Assembly: GCA_020631335.1 (NCBI GenBank)
Contig: JAHDHK010000012.1
Location: 1 to 34,107 of the forward strand
From: Chromatiales bacterium
Lineage (GTDB): Bacteria > Pseudomonadota > Gammaproteobacteria > Granulosicoccales > Granulosicoccaceae
Reading direction: 5' to 3'
DNA length: 34,107 nt
Under the pieces are notes generated by a model that ran no database searches, was not told the DNA's origin, and worked only from the letters and a program-made list of their open reading frames with translations. Positions 25,020-33,579 of the stretch are shown here, one piece after another. Made by a program: the position numbers and the translations under genes. Every line of letters starts with the position of its first letter. Positions within the stretch are counted from its first letter, which is position 1.

Positions 25020-25151
25020 ACGGCGCTGCACTGCGTTCGTTATTTCTGTCTGCCCGCTTACCTGGCTGACGGTGACGGGAAGTTTGCCATTTACCCGCAG
25101 ATATAATAATGTCATGACACTTCTACAACCCCCGGGGCAAGGTCGACCTGC

Positions 25152-26672
25152 ATGATCAGAATAACTACTTACGCAGCTCAACTTTGTACAGCAGCCGCAA
25201 TGTGCATGATGGCCGCGGGTTGCACTGGAGAATCCAATGGCAACACAGCGGTGGCGCTGGCCGCCCCTAAACGTGTGATCGCGGCGGTGGATCCCGAGCA
25301 ACTGAGTGTAGAGCTGCGTGTCAACAATCAAAGCTATACGGCTATCCGTCAGGCAGACAACAGCTATGTCACTTCGGTAACTGTGCCTGCCAACCGCGAC
25401 AGTCGGATTACTGTAGTGTGGACTGAACTATTTCAGGGAACGCGGTTAAAACTTGCCGAGCAGGTAGAGGTGGTGACTGTAGGAGACAGTGCAATGACCA
25501 TCAATTTCGGTGATGCTTATACCACCACCGGAAACGGCTTTGATATTGACGCAGACGGTTTTTCAAACCTTGCCGAACGCATTGAAGGTACCAACCCATT
25601 GTCTGCAAATGACCGACCCGACGCTGCATCACTGCAACTGACAGTCGCATTGCCGGATGACATAGTGGCACTGGGTGACGATATCACGCTGAGTGCTACC
25701 GTTAATGATGCGCCGGTCAGCTTGTTGCGGGCCAGTGCCGGTGTTGCCACTGCTTCGGTGCCGGGGTTTGCAGCGGGCGTGCAGGCAAGTGCGTCAGTGC
25801 AAATCAACGGTTCGGGTTTGTCACTGGCAACGGCACAGAAGTCTCTGACTTTGCAGCTAGGTGATGACAATCAGCTGACCATTGCGCAAACAGATTTCGA
25901 TACCTCAGCGGATACAGATAACGATGGCATTTCCAATATAGTTGAACTGTTGCTGGGCACCAACCCGCAGGCTGCAATCGACTACAACATAGCGCGAGTG
26001 CAGAATGCCCCACAGGTGGACGGCAGCCTCAGCGACTCAGTTTGGCTTAACCGGCTGACGCAAAGCAACTCGCTAAAGCTGAATCGTTTAATCACTGCCG
26101 ACAGCGGTGAAAATCAGGTAACCACCGATGGCCTGCTCTCGGCATGGGCTGCGGTGACAGACGGAGAAACATTATTTATTGCGCTTCGCATCATCGATAA
26201 TTCTATTCAATTTGATTCAGGCGATATGTGGTGGAGAGACGATGCGATTGAATTATTTATCGATGGTGATAACTCCAAGCAGCCCGACAACTACGACGGA
26301 TTAAACGACTACCATATAGGTGTGCGGGTGGAAGATCTGCTGCTGATTCGCGGGGGGCGCTCTGTCGGGCTCCCGCCGAACCTTGTCTATGAACTCAGCG
26401 CCGGCGCGTTTGACGACGACATTGCCAATGGTGCTTATGCTTCTGACCTTGATGCCAATGGCGCGCCTGACGTCGGTTTTAATCTGGAGATGGCGATACC
26501 ACTGGAGGAACTGGGTATCGACAGTGACGAGCCGTTCGGGATTAATGTGCACTATAACGACGACGATAACGGTGGCGACCGTGATGCGAAATACAGCTGG
26601 GTCGGTCGGCGTGGTGTGGATATAGATTATCTCGAGCCATCCTCGCTCGCGACGGCACTCATCAGCGACTAG
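25152..26672 (+). CDS. lipoprotein with calcium-binding-type repeats and CBM9-like domain
   Basis: Predicted outer-surface or periplasmic lipoprotein of 506 residues. The signal peptide ends in lipobox MAAGC near residue 24, so Cys would be acylated. Two thrombospondin-3-like Ca2+ segments of the form DxDxDGxSNxxExxxGTNP occur at about 131-149 and about 250-275 (DIDADGFSNLAERIEGTNP and DTDNDGISNIVELLLGTNP), bracketing a beta-rich region. From about residue 280 a carbohydrate-binding CBM9-like fold runs to the end (VDGSLSDSVW, WWRDDAIELFIDGDN, LNDYHIGVR, AKYSWVGRRG). No catalytic domain is present, so it is more likely a glycan-binding or surface protein than an enzyme. It is convergent with the enolase-family gene. 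Confidence 0.78.
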   Translation: MIRITTYAAQLCTAAAMCMMAAGCTGESNGNTAVALAAPKRVIAAVDPEQLSVELRVNNQSYTAIRQADNSYVTSVTVPANRDSRITVVWTELFQGTRLKLAEQVEVVTVGDSAMTINFGDAYTTTGNGFDIDADGFSNLAERIEGTNPLSANDRPDAASLQLTVALPDDIVALGDDITLSATVNDAPVSLLRASAGVATASVPGFAAGVQASASVQINGSGLSLATAQKSLTLQLGDDNQLTIAQTDFDTSADTDNDGISNIVELLLGTNPQAAIDYNIARVQNAPQVDGSLSDSVWLNRLTQSNSLKLNRLITADSGENQVTTDGLLSAWAAVTDGETLFIALRIIDNSIQFDSGDMWWRDDAIELFIDGDNSKQPDNYDGLNDYHIGVRVEDLLLIRGGRSVGLPPNLVYELSAGAFDDDIANGAYASDLDANGAPDVGFNLEMAIPLEELGIDSDEPFGINVHYNDDDNGGDRDAKYSWVGRRGVDIDYLEPSSLATALISD

Positions 26673-26695
26673 CGCAATACGATTTCAACAGTCTG

Positions 26696-27847
26696 CTATA
26701 TGTTAGTCCGATATTTTTCAATGGTCTCCGGCACAATGTCGATACCCAGCCCGTGACCTGAAGGGATAACCACCACGCCATCAGTCACCTGCCAGGGATT
26801 GGCAATCAGCTCATTGCGAAACGGGTGAGAAGAGCAATCGAACTCCAGCAACGGTTGTTGCGGAAAGAGATTATGATGGGTAACCGGCATCGCGGCGAGC
26901 AACTGCAATGATGCGGCCTGTGCCACAGCACTGCCCCACACATGCGGATTAACGCTGACACCATGGGCCTGAGCCATGGCGACGATATCTCTCGCTGCGG
27001 TTATCCCGCCGCAGGAACCGATATCGGGTTGAGCAATATCAACTGCACCGGCGGCAAACAGCGACCTGAATCCGTAAATCGTGTGTTCGTTTTCACCACC
27101 GGCAATGGGAACATCCAGCTTCTCGCGGAGTTGCCGGTAACCGTTGATATCTTCCGGTACCACGGGTTCTTCGTACCACCTCACGTTAAACAGCTCCAGC
27201 TCGCGACCAAGCTGAAGTGCCTCGCGATACCCGTAGGCGTGGTTGGTGTCGACCATCAGTTCAACTTGATGATCTCCAAGCGCCTCTGCGATCTTATGCA
27301 TCACAGCGATGTCATCCGCCACACCGAATCCAAGCTTGATTTTCATGGCGGTGAAACCGTTGTTGTAATGACTGACCGCTTCCTCGGCCAGTCTGTCGGC
27401 TTCGTCTTTACCCTGCAGTCGATAGAACCCTGTTGCATAGGGTTGGACAGAGTGTCTGTGTGCGCCGCCAAGTAACTGATAGATCGGTTGCTCGTAATAG
27501 TGACCAGCCAGATCCCACAGGGCAATATCAATGGCACTGATGGCCGCAACCACGGACCCTTTGCGTCCATAGTCGCGGGTAGTGTGGTAAAGCTGATGCC
27601 ATATAACCGAGGTGTCTAATGCGTCGGCACCGATCAAGTGAGGGCGTAGTGCATGCTCGATGGTGGCGGCTGCAATTTCCGGGGGCTCGAGTCCCTGAGT
27701 AAACGCCTCGCCCCAGCCGGTCAGTCCATTGTCTGCAGTCACCTTCACCAGCGTGGCACACCGCTGGTGCACCCATCCCTGAGAAAACGCAAAAGGGGTC
27801 TCAAGCGCCGACTTCAGTACATAAGTGTCAATGGCGGAAATTTTCAT
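26696..27847 (-). CDS. enolase superfamily dehydratase/cycloisomerase, D-galactarolactone cycloisomerase-like
   Basis: Mandelate-racemase/muconate-lactonising-type enzyme of 383 residues. Catalytic features can be placed: KIK (Lys about 169, 171), metal ligands Asp about 200 (DTNHAYG), Glu about 226 (WYEEP) and Glu about 252 (GGENE), the Asp-His dyad Asp about 275 (PDIGSCGG) and His about 302 (HVWGS). The pattern, including the HVWG...AQAASLQLLAAM run and the LLEFD...NPFR end, resembles Agrobacterium D-galactarolactone cycloisomerase as I recall it, which opens the lactone formed in galacturonate oxidation. A mandelate racemase-subgroup acid-sugar dehydratase is the alternative. No uronate dehydrogenase is in the window. 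The gene stands alone on the minus strand. Confidence 0.85.
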   Translation of the reverse strand: MKISAIDTYVLKSALETPFAFSQGWVHQRCATLVKVTADNGLTGWGEAFTQGLEPPEIAAATIEHALRPHLIGADALDTSVIWHQLYHTTRDYGRKGSVVAAISAIDIALWDLAGHYYEQPIYQLLGGAHRHSVQPYATGFYRLQGKDEADRLAEEAVSHYNNGFTAMKIKLGFGVADDIAVMHKIAEALGDHQVELMVDTNHAYGYREALQLGRELELFNVRWYEEPVVPEDINGYRQLREKLDVPIAGGENEHTIYGFRSLFAAGAVDIAQPDIGSCGGITAARDIVAMAQAHGVSVNPHVWGSAVAQAASLQLLAAMPVTHHNLFPQQPLLEFDCSSHPFRNELIANPWQVTDGVVVIPSGHGLGIDIVPETIEKYRTNI

Positions 27848-28039
27848 AAGGCTGACTGAGTGTTAAAAAGCGTATTGTACACAGCAGCACGGCTGGGGTG
27901 TTTGCGCTGATCCTGTTGCCAGCATACAAAATGATCGATCCACCCGGGTCCTTAAACGGCGTCGGGTGGTAGGTTTACATCTACTGGCTGTTGTGTGGCC
28001 ACATACGTCTGCGCATGCGTTGTTTATTAATGGCCTTGT

Positions 28040-30232
28040 TCAGGCAGCGCGGGTTAAACCACTGCTGCCTCCGGATTGCGTGAGCCAGTCAATAACGCCG
28101 TCGGGGGTGGTCGGCTTACACATGTGATAACCCTGAGCATAGTCGCAGCCGTAGTCATTCAGCACATCCAGTGTTGCCTGGTCTTCAACGCCTTCTGCGG
28201 TAACCACGCAATCGAGGTTGTGTCCCAGTTCTATCATCGAACGTAGTAACACTTCATCGCGTGATTCAGAAATCGAATCAGTCACGAAAACACGATCAAT
28301 TTTCAGGTTGGTGACCGGGAATTTTCTCAAATAACTGAACGACGCAAGCCCGGTGCCGAAGTCGTCTATGGCAATGTTCACTCCGATGTCTTTAAAAAAC
28401 ATCATCGATTCAAGCGCACTGGCCGGGTCTTCCATGACAGCATTTTCAGTGAGTTCCAGTTCCAGTAAGCCGTTGGCAAACGGCCCGTGCTGAACGAGTT
28501 CCCGAACCAGATCAAGCACAGTCTGACTTTGCAGATTAACCGGTGACAGGTTTACTGCCACCGGTATGTGATAACCCATCGACTGCCAATGTTCGCTTTG
28601 CTTTGCAGCGCTGGAAAGCACCCAGCAGGTCAGTTTATCGATTAAGCCTGTTTTTTCCGCCCAGCCGATAAATTCCAGTGGTGAGACGTTTTTATACACC
28701 GGATGCTGCCATCTCACCAGTGCCTCGACACCGTTGAGGGAACCGTCTTCGATGTTTACCTTGGGTTGATAAACAATACTCAGCTGATCGTCATCAATGG
28801 CTGTACGAAGGCTCGCCAGCAGTGATAGTTTTCGAATGCTGTGTGAGTCGTTCTCTGCTTGATAGTAAACCGTCCGGTTGCGGCTTTTCTTGGCTTGATC
28901 CAGTGCGATATCCGCCAGCCGGATCAGCTCCGGTCCTTCATCACTGTGCATTGGAAACATAGAGACACCGATGTGGCAACGCAGATCAAGCGCAATTTCA
29001 CGCACCTCCATTGGCTGTTCAATCAGATCGTGAATCGTGTTTGCAAGCTTTGCAGCAAAGGTGCGGTCGTATCCTACCGGCCCGATAACGCAGAATACGT
29101 CACCACTGATTCTGATAATAGTTTCGCCATTGTTAAGGCTGTCTGTCAGCTTTTCCGAGATCACCTTGACCAGTTCATCACCGACTTCATAACCCAGTGT
29201 GTCATTGAAATAGCGAAAGTCGGCCACGTCAATTAACAGCAGTGCAAACGCTTCGGTATTAGACCCTATATCGCTAATGCGTTCGTCCAGTACTTCCTCC
29301 ATGCCCAGCCGATTGCGCAAGCCGGTCAGTGGATCATGAGTACTTCTGTATTTCATTGCCTTGGCGTGACTGATCATACTCTGGCTAAAGCGCCGGGTAA
29401 TGGAATAAGCACCCCATCCGCCAAACCACAGAAATACAAACGCTACCAGAAAAAATCGCGACCAGACGCGACCGCTGGTGTTCCCGTGGTGATCATGTAC
29501 ATGCGAGAGTGTTGAAGCATATAAACCGTGTTCGTTCTGATCTGTGGTGCGGATCAGGTGCATATCTGCGCCCATCAGCATGGATTCTGATTTATTGCTT
29601 GCCAGGCTCGCCGCCAGTAGTTTGTCCGTCAACCCGGGTTGATCAGAGAGTTTTTGAAAGGGGGATTCGACTTGTTTGCCGTCGGCATCGTGGAACACCA
29701 CCGCTATCGGGTGCATCACGAGTGACTCGTACAGCTTAATATCCTGCGTCAGGTCGCGGCTATCGTCAGCCAGGTGAAGGGAGGTCAGGTCGAGCCCTAC
29801 ACGTGCTACGGTGCGCGCTTTAACGGCATCCTGAGACATCGCGAGATCATGCGACAGGTCGTAAAGCAGGTAGGAGACAACAGCGAGCAATACCGCAATC
29901 GGCAGTGCAACTGCCAGCAGGATTCGCAGGGTTGCCGATCTTACGCTGGTCTCATGGCCGTCCTCTTGCCCGCTCTGTTTGTCCGCTTCAATGTCGTGTC
30001 CCGGCTTTGTTTTTGTGCTGTACCGGGTGAGCAAATAACCCGGGCAGATACCCAGCAGAGCGGACAGCACATTGGTCACGCCAAACAACCCGAAAAAGAG
30101 GTTGGTCAGCATTGAGTCACCAATAGACATGCTCATAAGGCCGAAGTAAATCAGTGCTGCACCAATGACTAGTCTTATCGCCCGATCCATGGCACCCATA
30201 TTAGACAGGGTCAATAACCTTTTATATAACAT
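28040..30232 (-). CDS. membrane GGDEF-EAL c-di-GMP protein with N-terminal DUF2892-like segment
   Basis: Large regulator of 730 residues. Residues about 1-75 resemble the YgaP-type DUF2892 membrane hairpin (MGAMDRAIRLVIGAALIYFGL then FGLFGVTNVLSALLGICPGYLL). A helix at about 97-125, an outside segment to about 255 and a further helix at about 258-280 make a sensory region. The GGDEF domain (HDPLTGLRNR, DVADFRYFNDTLGYEVG) has its active loop changed to SGDVF, so cyclase activity is probably lost. The EAL domain is intact: GVEALVRW, ELTENAVMED, IDDFGTGLASFSYL, LKIDRVFV, VVTAEGVED. It should therefore be a c-di-GMP phosphodiesterase with a GTP-sensing or structural GGDEF. Divergent from the lysE-type gene. 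Confidence 0.88.
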   Translation of the reverse strand: MLYKRLLTLSNMGAMDRAIRLVIGAALIYFGLMSMSIGDSMLTNLFFGLFGVTNVLSALLGICPGYLLTRYSTKTKPGHDIEADKQSGQEDGHETSVRSATLRILLAVALPIAVLLAVVSYLLYDLSHDLAMSQDAVKARTVARVGLDLTSLHLADDSRDLTQDIKLYESLVMHPIAVVFHDADGKQVESPFQKLSDQPGLTDKLLAASLASNKSESMLMGADMHLIRTTDQNEHGLYASTLSHVHDHHGNTSGRVWSRFFLVAFVFLWFGGWGAYSITRRFSQSMISHAKAMKYRSTHDPLTGLRNRLGMEEVLDERISDIGSNTEAFALLLIDVADFRYFNDTLGYEVGDELVKVISEKLTDSLNNGETIIRISGDVFCVIGPVGYDRTFAAKLANTIHDLIEQPMEVREIALDLRCHIGVSMFPMHSDEGPELIRLADIALDQAKKSRNRTVYYQAENDSHSIRKLSLLASLRTAIDDDQLSIVYQPKVNIEDGSLNGVEALVRWQHPVYKNVSPLEFIGWAEKTGLIDKLTCWVLSSAAKQSEHWQSMGYHIPVAVNLSPVNLQSQTVLDLVRELVQHGPFANGLLELELTENAVMEDPASALESMMFFKDIGVNIAIDDFGTGLASFSYLRKFPVTNLKIDRVFVTDSISESRDEVLLRSMIELGHNLDCVVTAEGVEDQATLDVLNDYGCDYAQGYHMCKPTTPDGVIDWLTQSGGSSGLTRAA

Positions 30233-30301
30233 GCAAAAGCTCAGGTCAGAGGTGGGCTGTAAGGTCTAGGGCTGTAGATCGACAGTATTGGAAAAATGTT
30301 T

Positions 30302-30336
30302 AATGGTTCTCAAAAAAATCAAACCATTTCAATGGT
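30302..30336. promoter_or_regulatory. triple AATGGT/ACCATT repeat between divergent genes
   Basis: AATGGTT (30302-30308), AACCATT (30322-30328) and AATGGT (30331-30336) give two overlapping inverted repeats, the second with just two bases between arms, in the 206-base gap between the GGDEF-EAL and LysE-type genes. It could be a regulator site for either gene or an alternative RNA fold. No regulator gene is nearby. Confidence 0.35.
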
Positions 30337-30438
30337 CTGTGGTCAGGCGTTGCGATCGCTGTTCGGCTGATTTTGATGTTTGATTTGAGTCCGGAACAAT
30401 AAAGGTCAATAATCCTGACTAAATTTCGGGATAAAACC

Positions 30439-31053
30439 ATGTCAACCGCCACGCTGGGGGCGCTCTTCGTATTCTCTTTTGTATCGTCGATTACCCCCGG
30501 TCCGAACAACATTATGCTATTTGCCTCCGGGGTAAATTTCGGCCTGTATCGCACCTGGCCACATGCGCTGGGAATCGCCTGCGGGTTTGCCAGTCTGCTG
30601 GTCGCGGTGGGGGCGGGCATCGGCGTGCTGTTGGGTCAGTCTTCCCACTTCATGCTGGCGTTGCAACTGGGGGGAGGTTTATACATGCTTTACCTTGCCT
30701 ACCGTATAGCGGTCAGCGGGGCGATTGAAGCACCGCAGCATGCTGCCCGGCCGCTGACGCTCTGCGAGGCTGCGCTGTTTCAGTGGGTAAATCCCAAAGC
30801 ATGGGTAATGGCGATTACTGCGATGTCTGCGTACACGTCAGAGGGACATTACTGGTCGAATGTCGCCATTGTTGTGTTGGTCTTTGTGCTGGTGAATTTT
30901 CCTTCGGTCAGCTGCTGGGCCGGATTCGGGCAACTGCTCAGTCGCTGGCTGCAGAATCCGTTGCGCCGGCGGATATTCAACTATCTGATGGCCTTGGCGC
31001 TGGTGTTGTCACTGTGGCCGATCTTATTGATAGAAAACCTGTCCACTGGTTAG
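30439..31053 (+). CDS. LysE family amino acid exporter
   Basis: Inner-membrane exporter of 204 residues, the family's normal length, with six predicted helices. The N-terminal FVFSFVSSITPGPNNIMLFASGVNFG contains the LysE/RhtB signature TPGPN, and the later LFQWVNPKAWVMAITAMSAY segment carries the family NPK motif. Members export lysine, homoserine, threonine, cysteine pathway compounds or leucine, and the cargo cannot be told. An SD-like GGGA lies about nine bases before the ATG. It is convergent with the anti-sigma gene, with about 180 bases between that hold nothing I can name. Confidence 0.92.
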   Translation: MSTATLGALFVFSFVSSITPGPNNIMLFASGVNFGLYRTWPHALGIACGFASLLVAVGAGIGVLLGQSSHFMLALQLGGGLYMLYLAYRIAVSGAIEAPQHAARPLTLCEAALFQWVNPKAWVMAITAMSAYTSEGHYWSNVAIVVLVFVLVNFPSVSCWAGFGQLLSRWLQNPLRRRIFNYLMALALVLSLWPILLIENLSTG

Positions 31054-31236
31054 CTCCGGTGTTGAAAAACGTGATGAGCGACGGTCTGATAAGGCCCCTG
31101 ACCACTGTACAAGGGCAATCTGAAAAGTGCAGTTTACGGGGTATTAATGAGCACTTTGACCGGGCCGTGTGCAAGGGTGAATTTAACGCCCTCAGATCCA
31201 ACGAAATCACTGGCGCAATAGTGCTTCAACAGTCCG

Positions 31237-32082
31237 TTAAGCACTGCCAAACAGAGTGCCTCTGACCGACTCAGCAATGATTTCGAGCTGCGCTCTGGGC
31301 AGATGACCCACGATCACCACGGCATGATGTCCATCCTGCCACTCGGCATACTGCATACCCTCATAGTCATTGATGCTGACTGTGGTGTTGTCGCTGCCCC
31401 GGGTTTTGCGAATACAGATCGCAACTGGTTTATCCTGTGACGGAAGGTAGGCCAGTTGCACCAGAGTGTCGTCGTTGACACTGAGTTGTTGTGCCCGACG
31501 GAAACTTATGTCTGAGTCACTTAAGTCGGGAATATTTGTGTCGCGATCCAGCCACTCGGAAACGGTTGCACTGACAGTGGTTATTTCCTGTGCTGGTGCA
31601 TTTTCAATGGTTTGTCTGCTGTACAGCCGATGATAATCCGCAACCAGGCGTATCCATCTGGGGGTGGTGGACGTTTGAGCAGCGCTGCTGCCCGCTGCAT
31701 CGTCGGTGTCTGTGTTGCTGTAGATCGCACCTGAGGTCGAACGGGCGGTGTACAGATTGGTGAGCAGATGGCCGGCCAGCAATCCGACGACCAGTGTCGC
31801 GGCAATAGCGCCGGCACCGACCTTAAATTTGCCGGCGGGTTTCTGTTGTGCTGCTTCCTGCGGCTGCCAGTTATTGATCAGGTCGGCCAGTGCCGGGTCG
31901 CTTTGCGGCAACATCGAATCAAAATTCTGCTGCAGGGAGGGGCGCGTTTTTTCGAGCGCCGCAAATACGCCTGCCGCTGCATCGTCAGACTTGATCAGTG
32001 CCTCTGCCTGCTTGCGCTCTGCAGGGTTGCACTGGTTATCTGCGTATCTGACCAGCAATGCTTCCTGATTGTGTTCTGACAT
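31237..32082 (-). CDS. membrane anti-sigma factor-like protein, partner of the ECF sigma
   Basis: Predicted single-pass inner-membrane protein of 281 residues. The cytoplasmic N-terminal region (about 1-85) has the helical look of an anti-sigma domain (LLVRYADNQCNPAERKQAEALIKS, then ALEKTRPSLQQNFDSML) but lacks the HxxxCxxC zinc motif; only one Cys is present there. A membrane helix lies at about 92-112 (VGAGAIAATLVVGLLAGHLL). The outside part (about 115-281) has a beta-rich region ending GHHAVVIVGHLPRAQLEIIAES. It is downstream of, and in the same direction as, the sigma-factor gene, 85 bases behind, which is the usual arrangement. The function is inferred from position and topology. Confidence 0.72.
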   Translation of the reverse strand: MSEHNQEALLVRYADNQCNPAERKQAEALIKSDDAAAGVFAALEKTRPSLQQNFDSMLPQSDPALADLINNWQPQEAAQQKPAGKFKVGAGAIAATLVVGLLAGHLLTNLYTARSTSGAIYSNTDTDDAAGSSAAQTSTTPRWIRLVADYHRLYSRQTIENAPAQEITTVSATVSEWLDRDTNIPDLSDSDISFRRAQQLSVNDDTLVQLAYLPSQDKPVAICIRKTRGSDNTTVSINDYEGMQYAEWQDGHHAVVIVGHLPRAQLEIIAESVRGTLFGSA

Positions 32083-32167
32083 AGCTTACCCGCAACTCGT
32101 TAGGTTCGGCTGACAGCAACGCTGCGTGTGCTGTGCTGGTGCGTTACTGATTGAAATCATATCCGGT

Positions 32168-32644
32168 TCACTGCAGGCGCTCTGCAAGTGTCGTTCTTGC
32201 CCGTGCAATTCGGCTCATAACAGTGCCAATCGGCACATCGATAATATCGGCGGCTTCCTGATAGCTGAATCCCTCGACGTAGACCAATAACATTACCTGC
32301 TTTTGCGCCAGCGGCAGTGTGTGCAGTTTTGCCAGAATCTGTGCATGAAGTGTGTTCGCCTCGTTGTTATCGGTGCTGATGAGTGTATGTTCTACCTCGC
32401 TCAGGCTTTCCTGAGGTCGGATCGAGCGCAAGTGATTTTTGCGCACCGAACTCATGATGGTGAAGGCCCACCGGTCAAAATTTGTACCCGGCTGGTATTG
32501 CGAGTGTTTTTCCAGCGCTCTGAGGCACGTCGCCTGAAGCAGTTCTTCTGCATCGCTTTCCGAAAAGCTTGAATTCCGGGCGTAACGCTGGAGCCGGGGG
32601 AGCAGGGCGATCAGCTCCGCCTTGAAATCATCGAGACTACCCAT
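32168..32644 (-). CDS. ECF sigma factor (sigma-70 family)
   Basis: Extracytoplasmic-function sigma factor of 158 residues. Region 2 lies at about 25-90 (ESDAEELLQATCLRALEKHSQYQPGTNFDRWAFTIMSSVRKNHLR) and region 4 at about 100-155 (LPLAQKQVMLLVYVEGFSYQEAADIIDVPIGTVMSRIARAR, with a normal HTH). The FDRWAFTI segment corresponds to the -10-binding part of region 2. It would direct RNA polymerase to a small stress regulon, probably including its own operon. A 12-bp tandem duplication spans its start codon. The anti-sigma-like gene follows on the same strand. Confidence 0.93.
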   Translation of the reverse strand: MGSLDDFKAELIALLPRLQRYARNSSFSESDAEELLQATCLRALEKHSQYQPGTNFDRWAFTIMSSVRKNHLRSIRPQESLSEVEHTLISTDNNEANTLHAQILAKLHTLPLAQKQVMLLVYVEGFSYQEAADIIDVPIGTVMSRIARARTTLAERLQ

Positions 32645-32663
32645 CGCTCAGCCCATCGCTCAG
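32640..32663 (-). repeat. 12-bp tandem duplication over the sigma-factor start
   Basis: CCCATCGCTCAG is present twice head-to-tail on the plus strand. On the coding strand this puts a second in-frame ATG 12 bases before the chosen start, but it reads ATG GGC TGA, so it is a two-codon cistron closed before the sigma gene begins. Confidence 0.85.
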
Positions 32664-32792
32664 CGTTCTGCCAGTACACATGAGCGTAGTTTCCAAACAA
32701 TTAAAATGTCAAGGTATTTCTTAATCATTCGGTGGCAAAAAAAGTGAATCTCTGAGGGAATAAAAATCTGCAGTCGCGTGTTATACCCCATG

Positions 32793-32824
32793 ACATCCGT
32801 TATTACCATGCCGATTACGGATGT
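32793..32824. promoter_or_regulatory. inverted repeat between sigma-factor and DUF4399 genes
   Basis: ACATCCGT (32793-32800) and ACGGATGT (32817-32824) face each other across 16 bases in the divergent gap between the two genes. It could be a regulator site shared by both promoters. An ECF-type -35/-10 pair could not be placed with confidence. Confidence 0.4.
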
Positions 32825-32896
32825 GTCTGTTTAACGGTTCCGGAAGCCTTGGTGAACGGAATACAGTTTCTAACCTACCCACAGGGGATGCCCGTA

Positions 32897-33331
32897 ATGA
32901 CCAGAGTAATACTGCGGACCAATAGTGTTATCGCATTGAGCTTACTTTTCTTGAGTACCTTCGCTGTTGCAATGGATAAGTCTGACGCACCGGAAGGTGC
33001 CATGGTGTATATCGTTTCACCGGCCAATGGCGAAACTGTTGAAAGCCCTCTTAAGGTGGTATTCGGGTTATCGAAAATGGGTGTTGCCCCTGCCGGTGTT
33101 GATCAGGAGCATACCGGACACCATCACCTGATCATCGATGCGCCGCTGCCGGATATGAACCTGCCTATTCCAGCAAGCGATAACTATCGGCACTTTGGCA
33201 AAGGGCAGACTGAAACCACCATAGAGCTGGCGCCGGGTAAGCACACCTTGCAGCTGCTCATGGGTAACTTCATCCATGTACCTCATGCCGACCCGGTTGT
33301 ATCTGAAGTCATCGAGATCACGGTTAAGTAA
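32897..33331 (+). CDS. DUF4399 periplasmic protein
   Basis: Exported protein of 144 residues with a signal peptide (RVILRTNSVIALSLLFLSTFAVA, cleaved near FAVA-M). The mature part is one DUF4399 domain with the conserved VYIVSPANGETVESPLKVVFGL strand, MGVAPAG and GHHHLIIDAPLP, then FGKGQTETTIELAPGKHTLQLLMGNFIHVPH. The His-rich GHHH and HVPH segments suggest metal binding, but no function is established to my knowledge. The track ORF begins at 32849; I start at ATG 32897 since GGGGA lies about nine bases ahead and the signal peptide begins there. It is divergent from the ECF sigma operon and could belong to its regulon. Confidence 0.87.
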   Translation: MTRVILRTNSVIALSLLFLSTFAVAMDKSDAPEGAMVYIVSPANGETVESPLKVVFGLSKMGVAPAGVDQEHTGHHHLIIDAPLPDMNLPIPASDNYRHFGKGQTETTIELAPGKHTLQLLMGNFIHVPHADPVVSEVIEITVK

Positions 33332-33359
33332 TACCGGAATGGCATAATCGAACGGATAC

Positions 33360-33379
33360 GGCGGTGATATAGCACCGCC
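33360..33379 (+). terminator. stem-loop after the DUF4399 gene
   Basis: GGCGGTG-ATATAG-CACCGCC is a perfect 7-bp stem with a six-base loop, about 28 bases past the stop. There is no U-tract, so termination may be partial. Confidence 0.5.
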
Positions 33380-33579
33380 ATTGATATGCATTGACTTATA
33401 CATTGCTGACTTGCCGGCCATGTAGAAAATACAGGTCACACAACAGCTGCACCGAACGGGTATACAGCTTGTAGATCATTTCAAAATGACCGTTGCAATT
33501 CCCTGTCGGTCATCCGGTTAGCCACGCGTTGATCAGTAGGTTAAGCTCTTGCCTGATACTGGCACGGGGTAAATTGAAT

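Noticed and set aside
24756-25331. 191-codon ORF on the minus strand over the MFS end and the lipoprotein start
   Set aside because: It spans two well-supported plus-strand genes and has a His/Cys/Arg-rich composition without a domain.
30783-31265. 160-codon plus ORF overlapping the LysE gene end
   Set aside because: It is a frame shadow in a gene with the LysE signature, and its tail covers non-coding sequence only.
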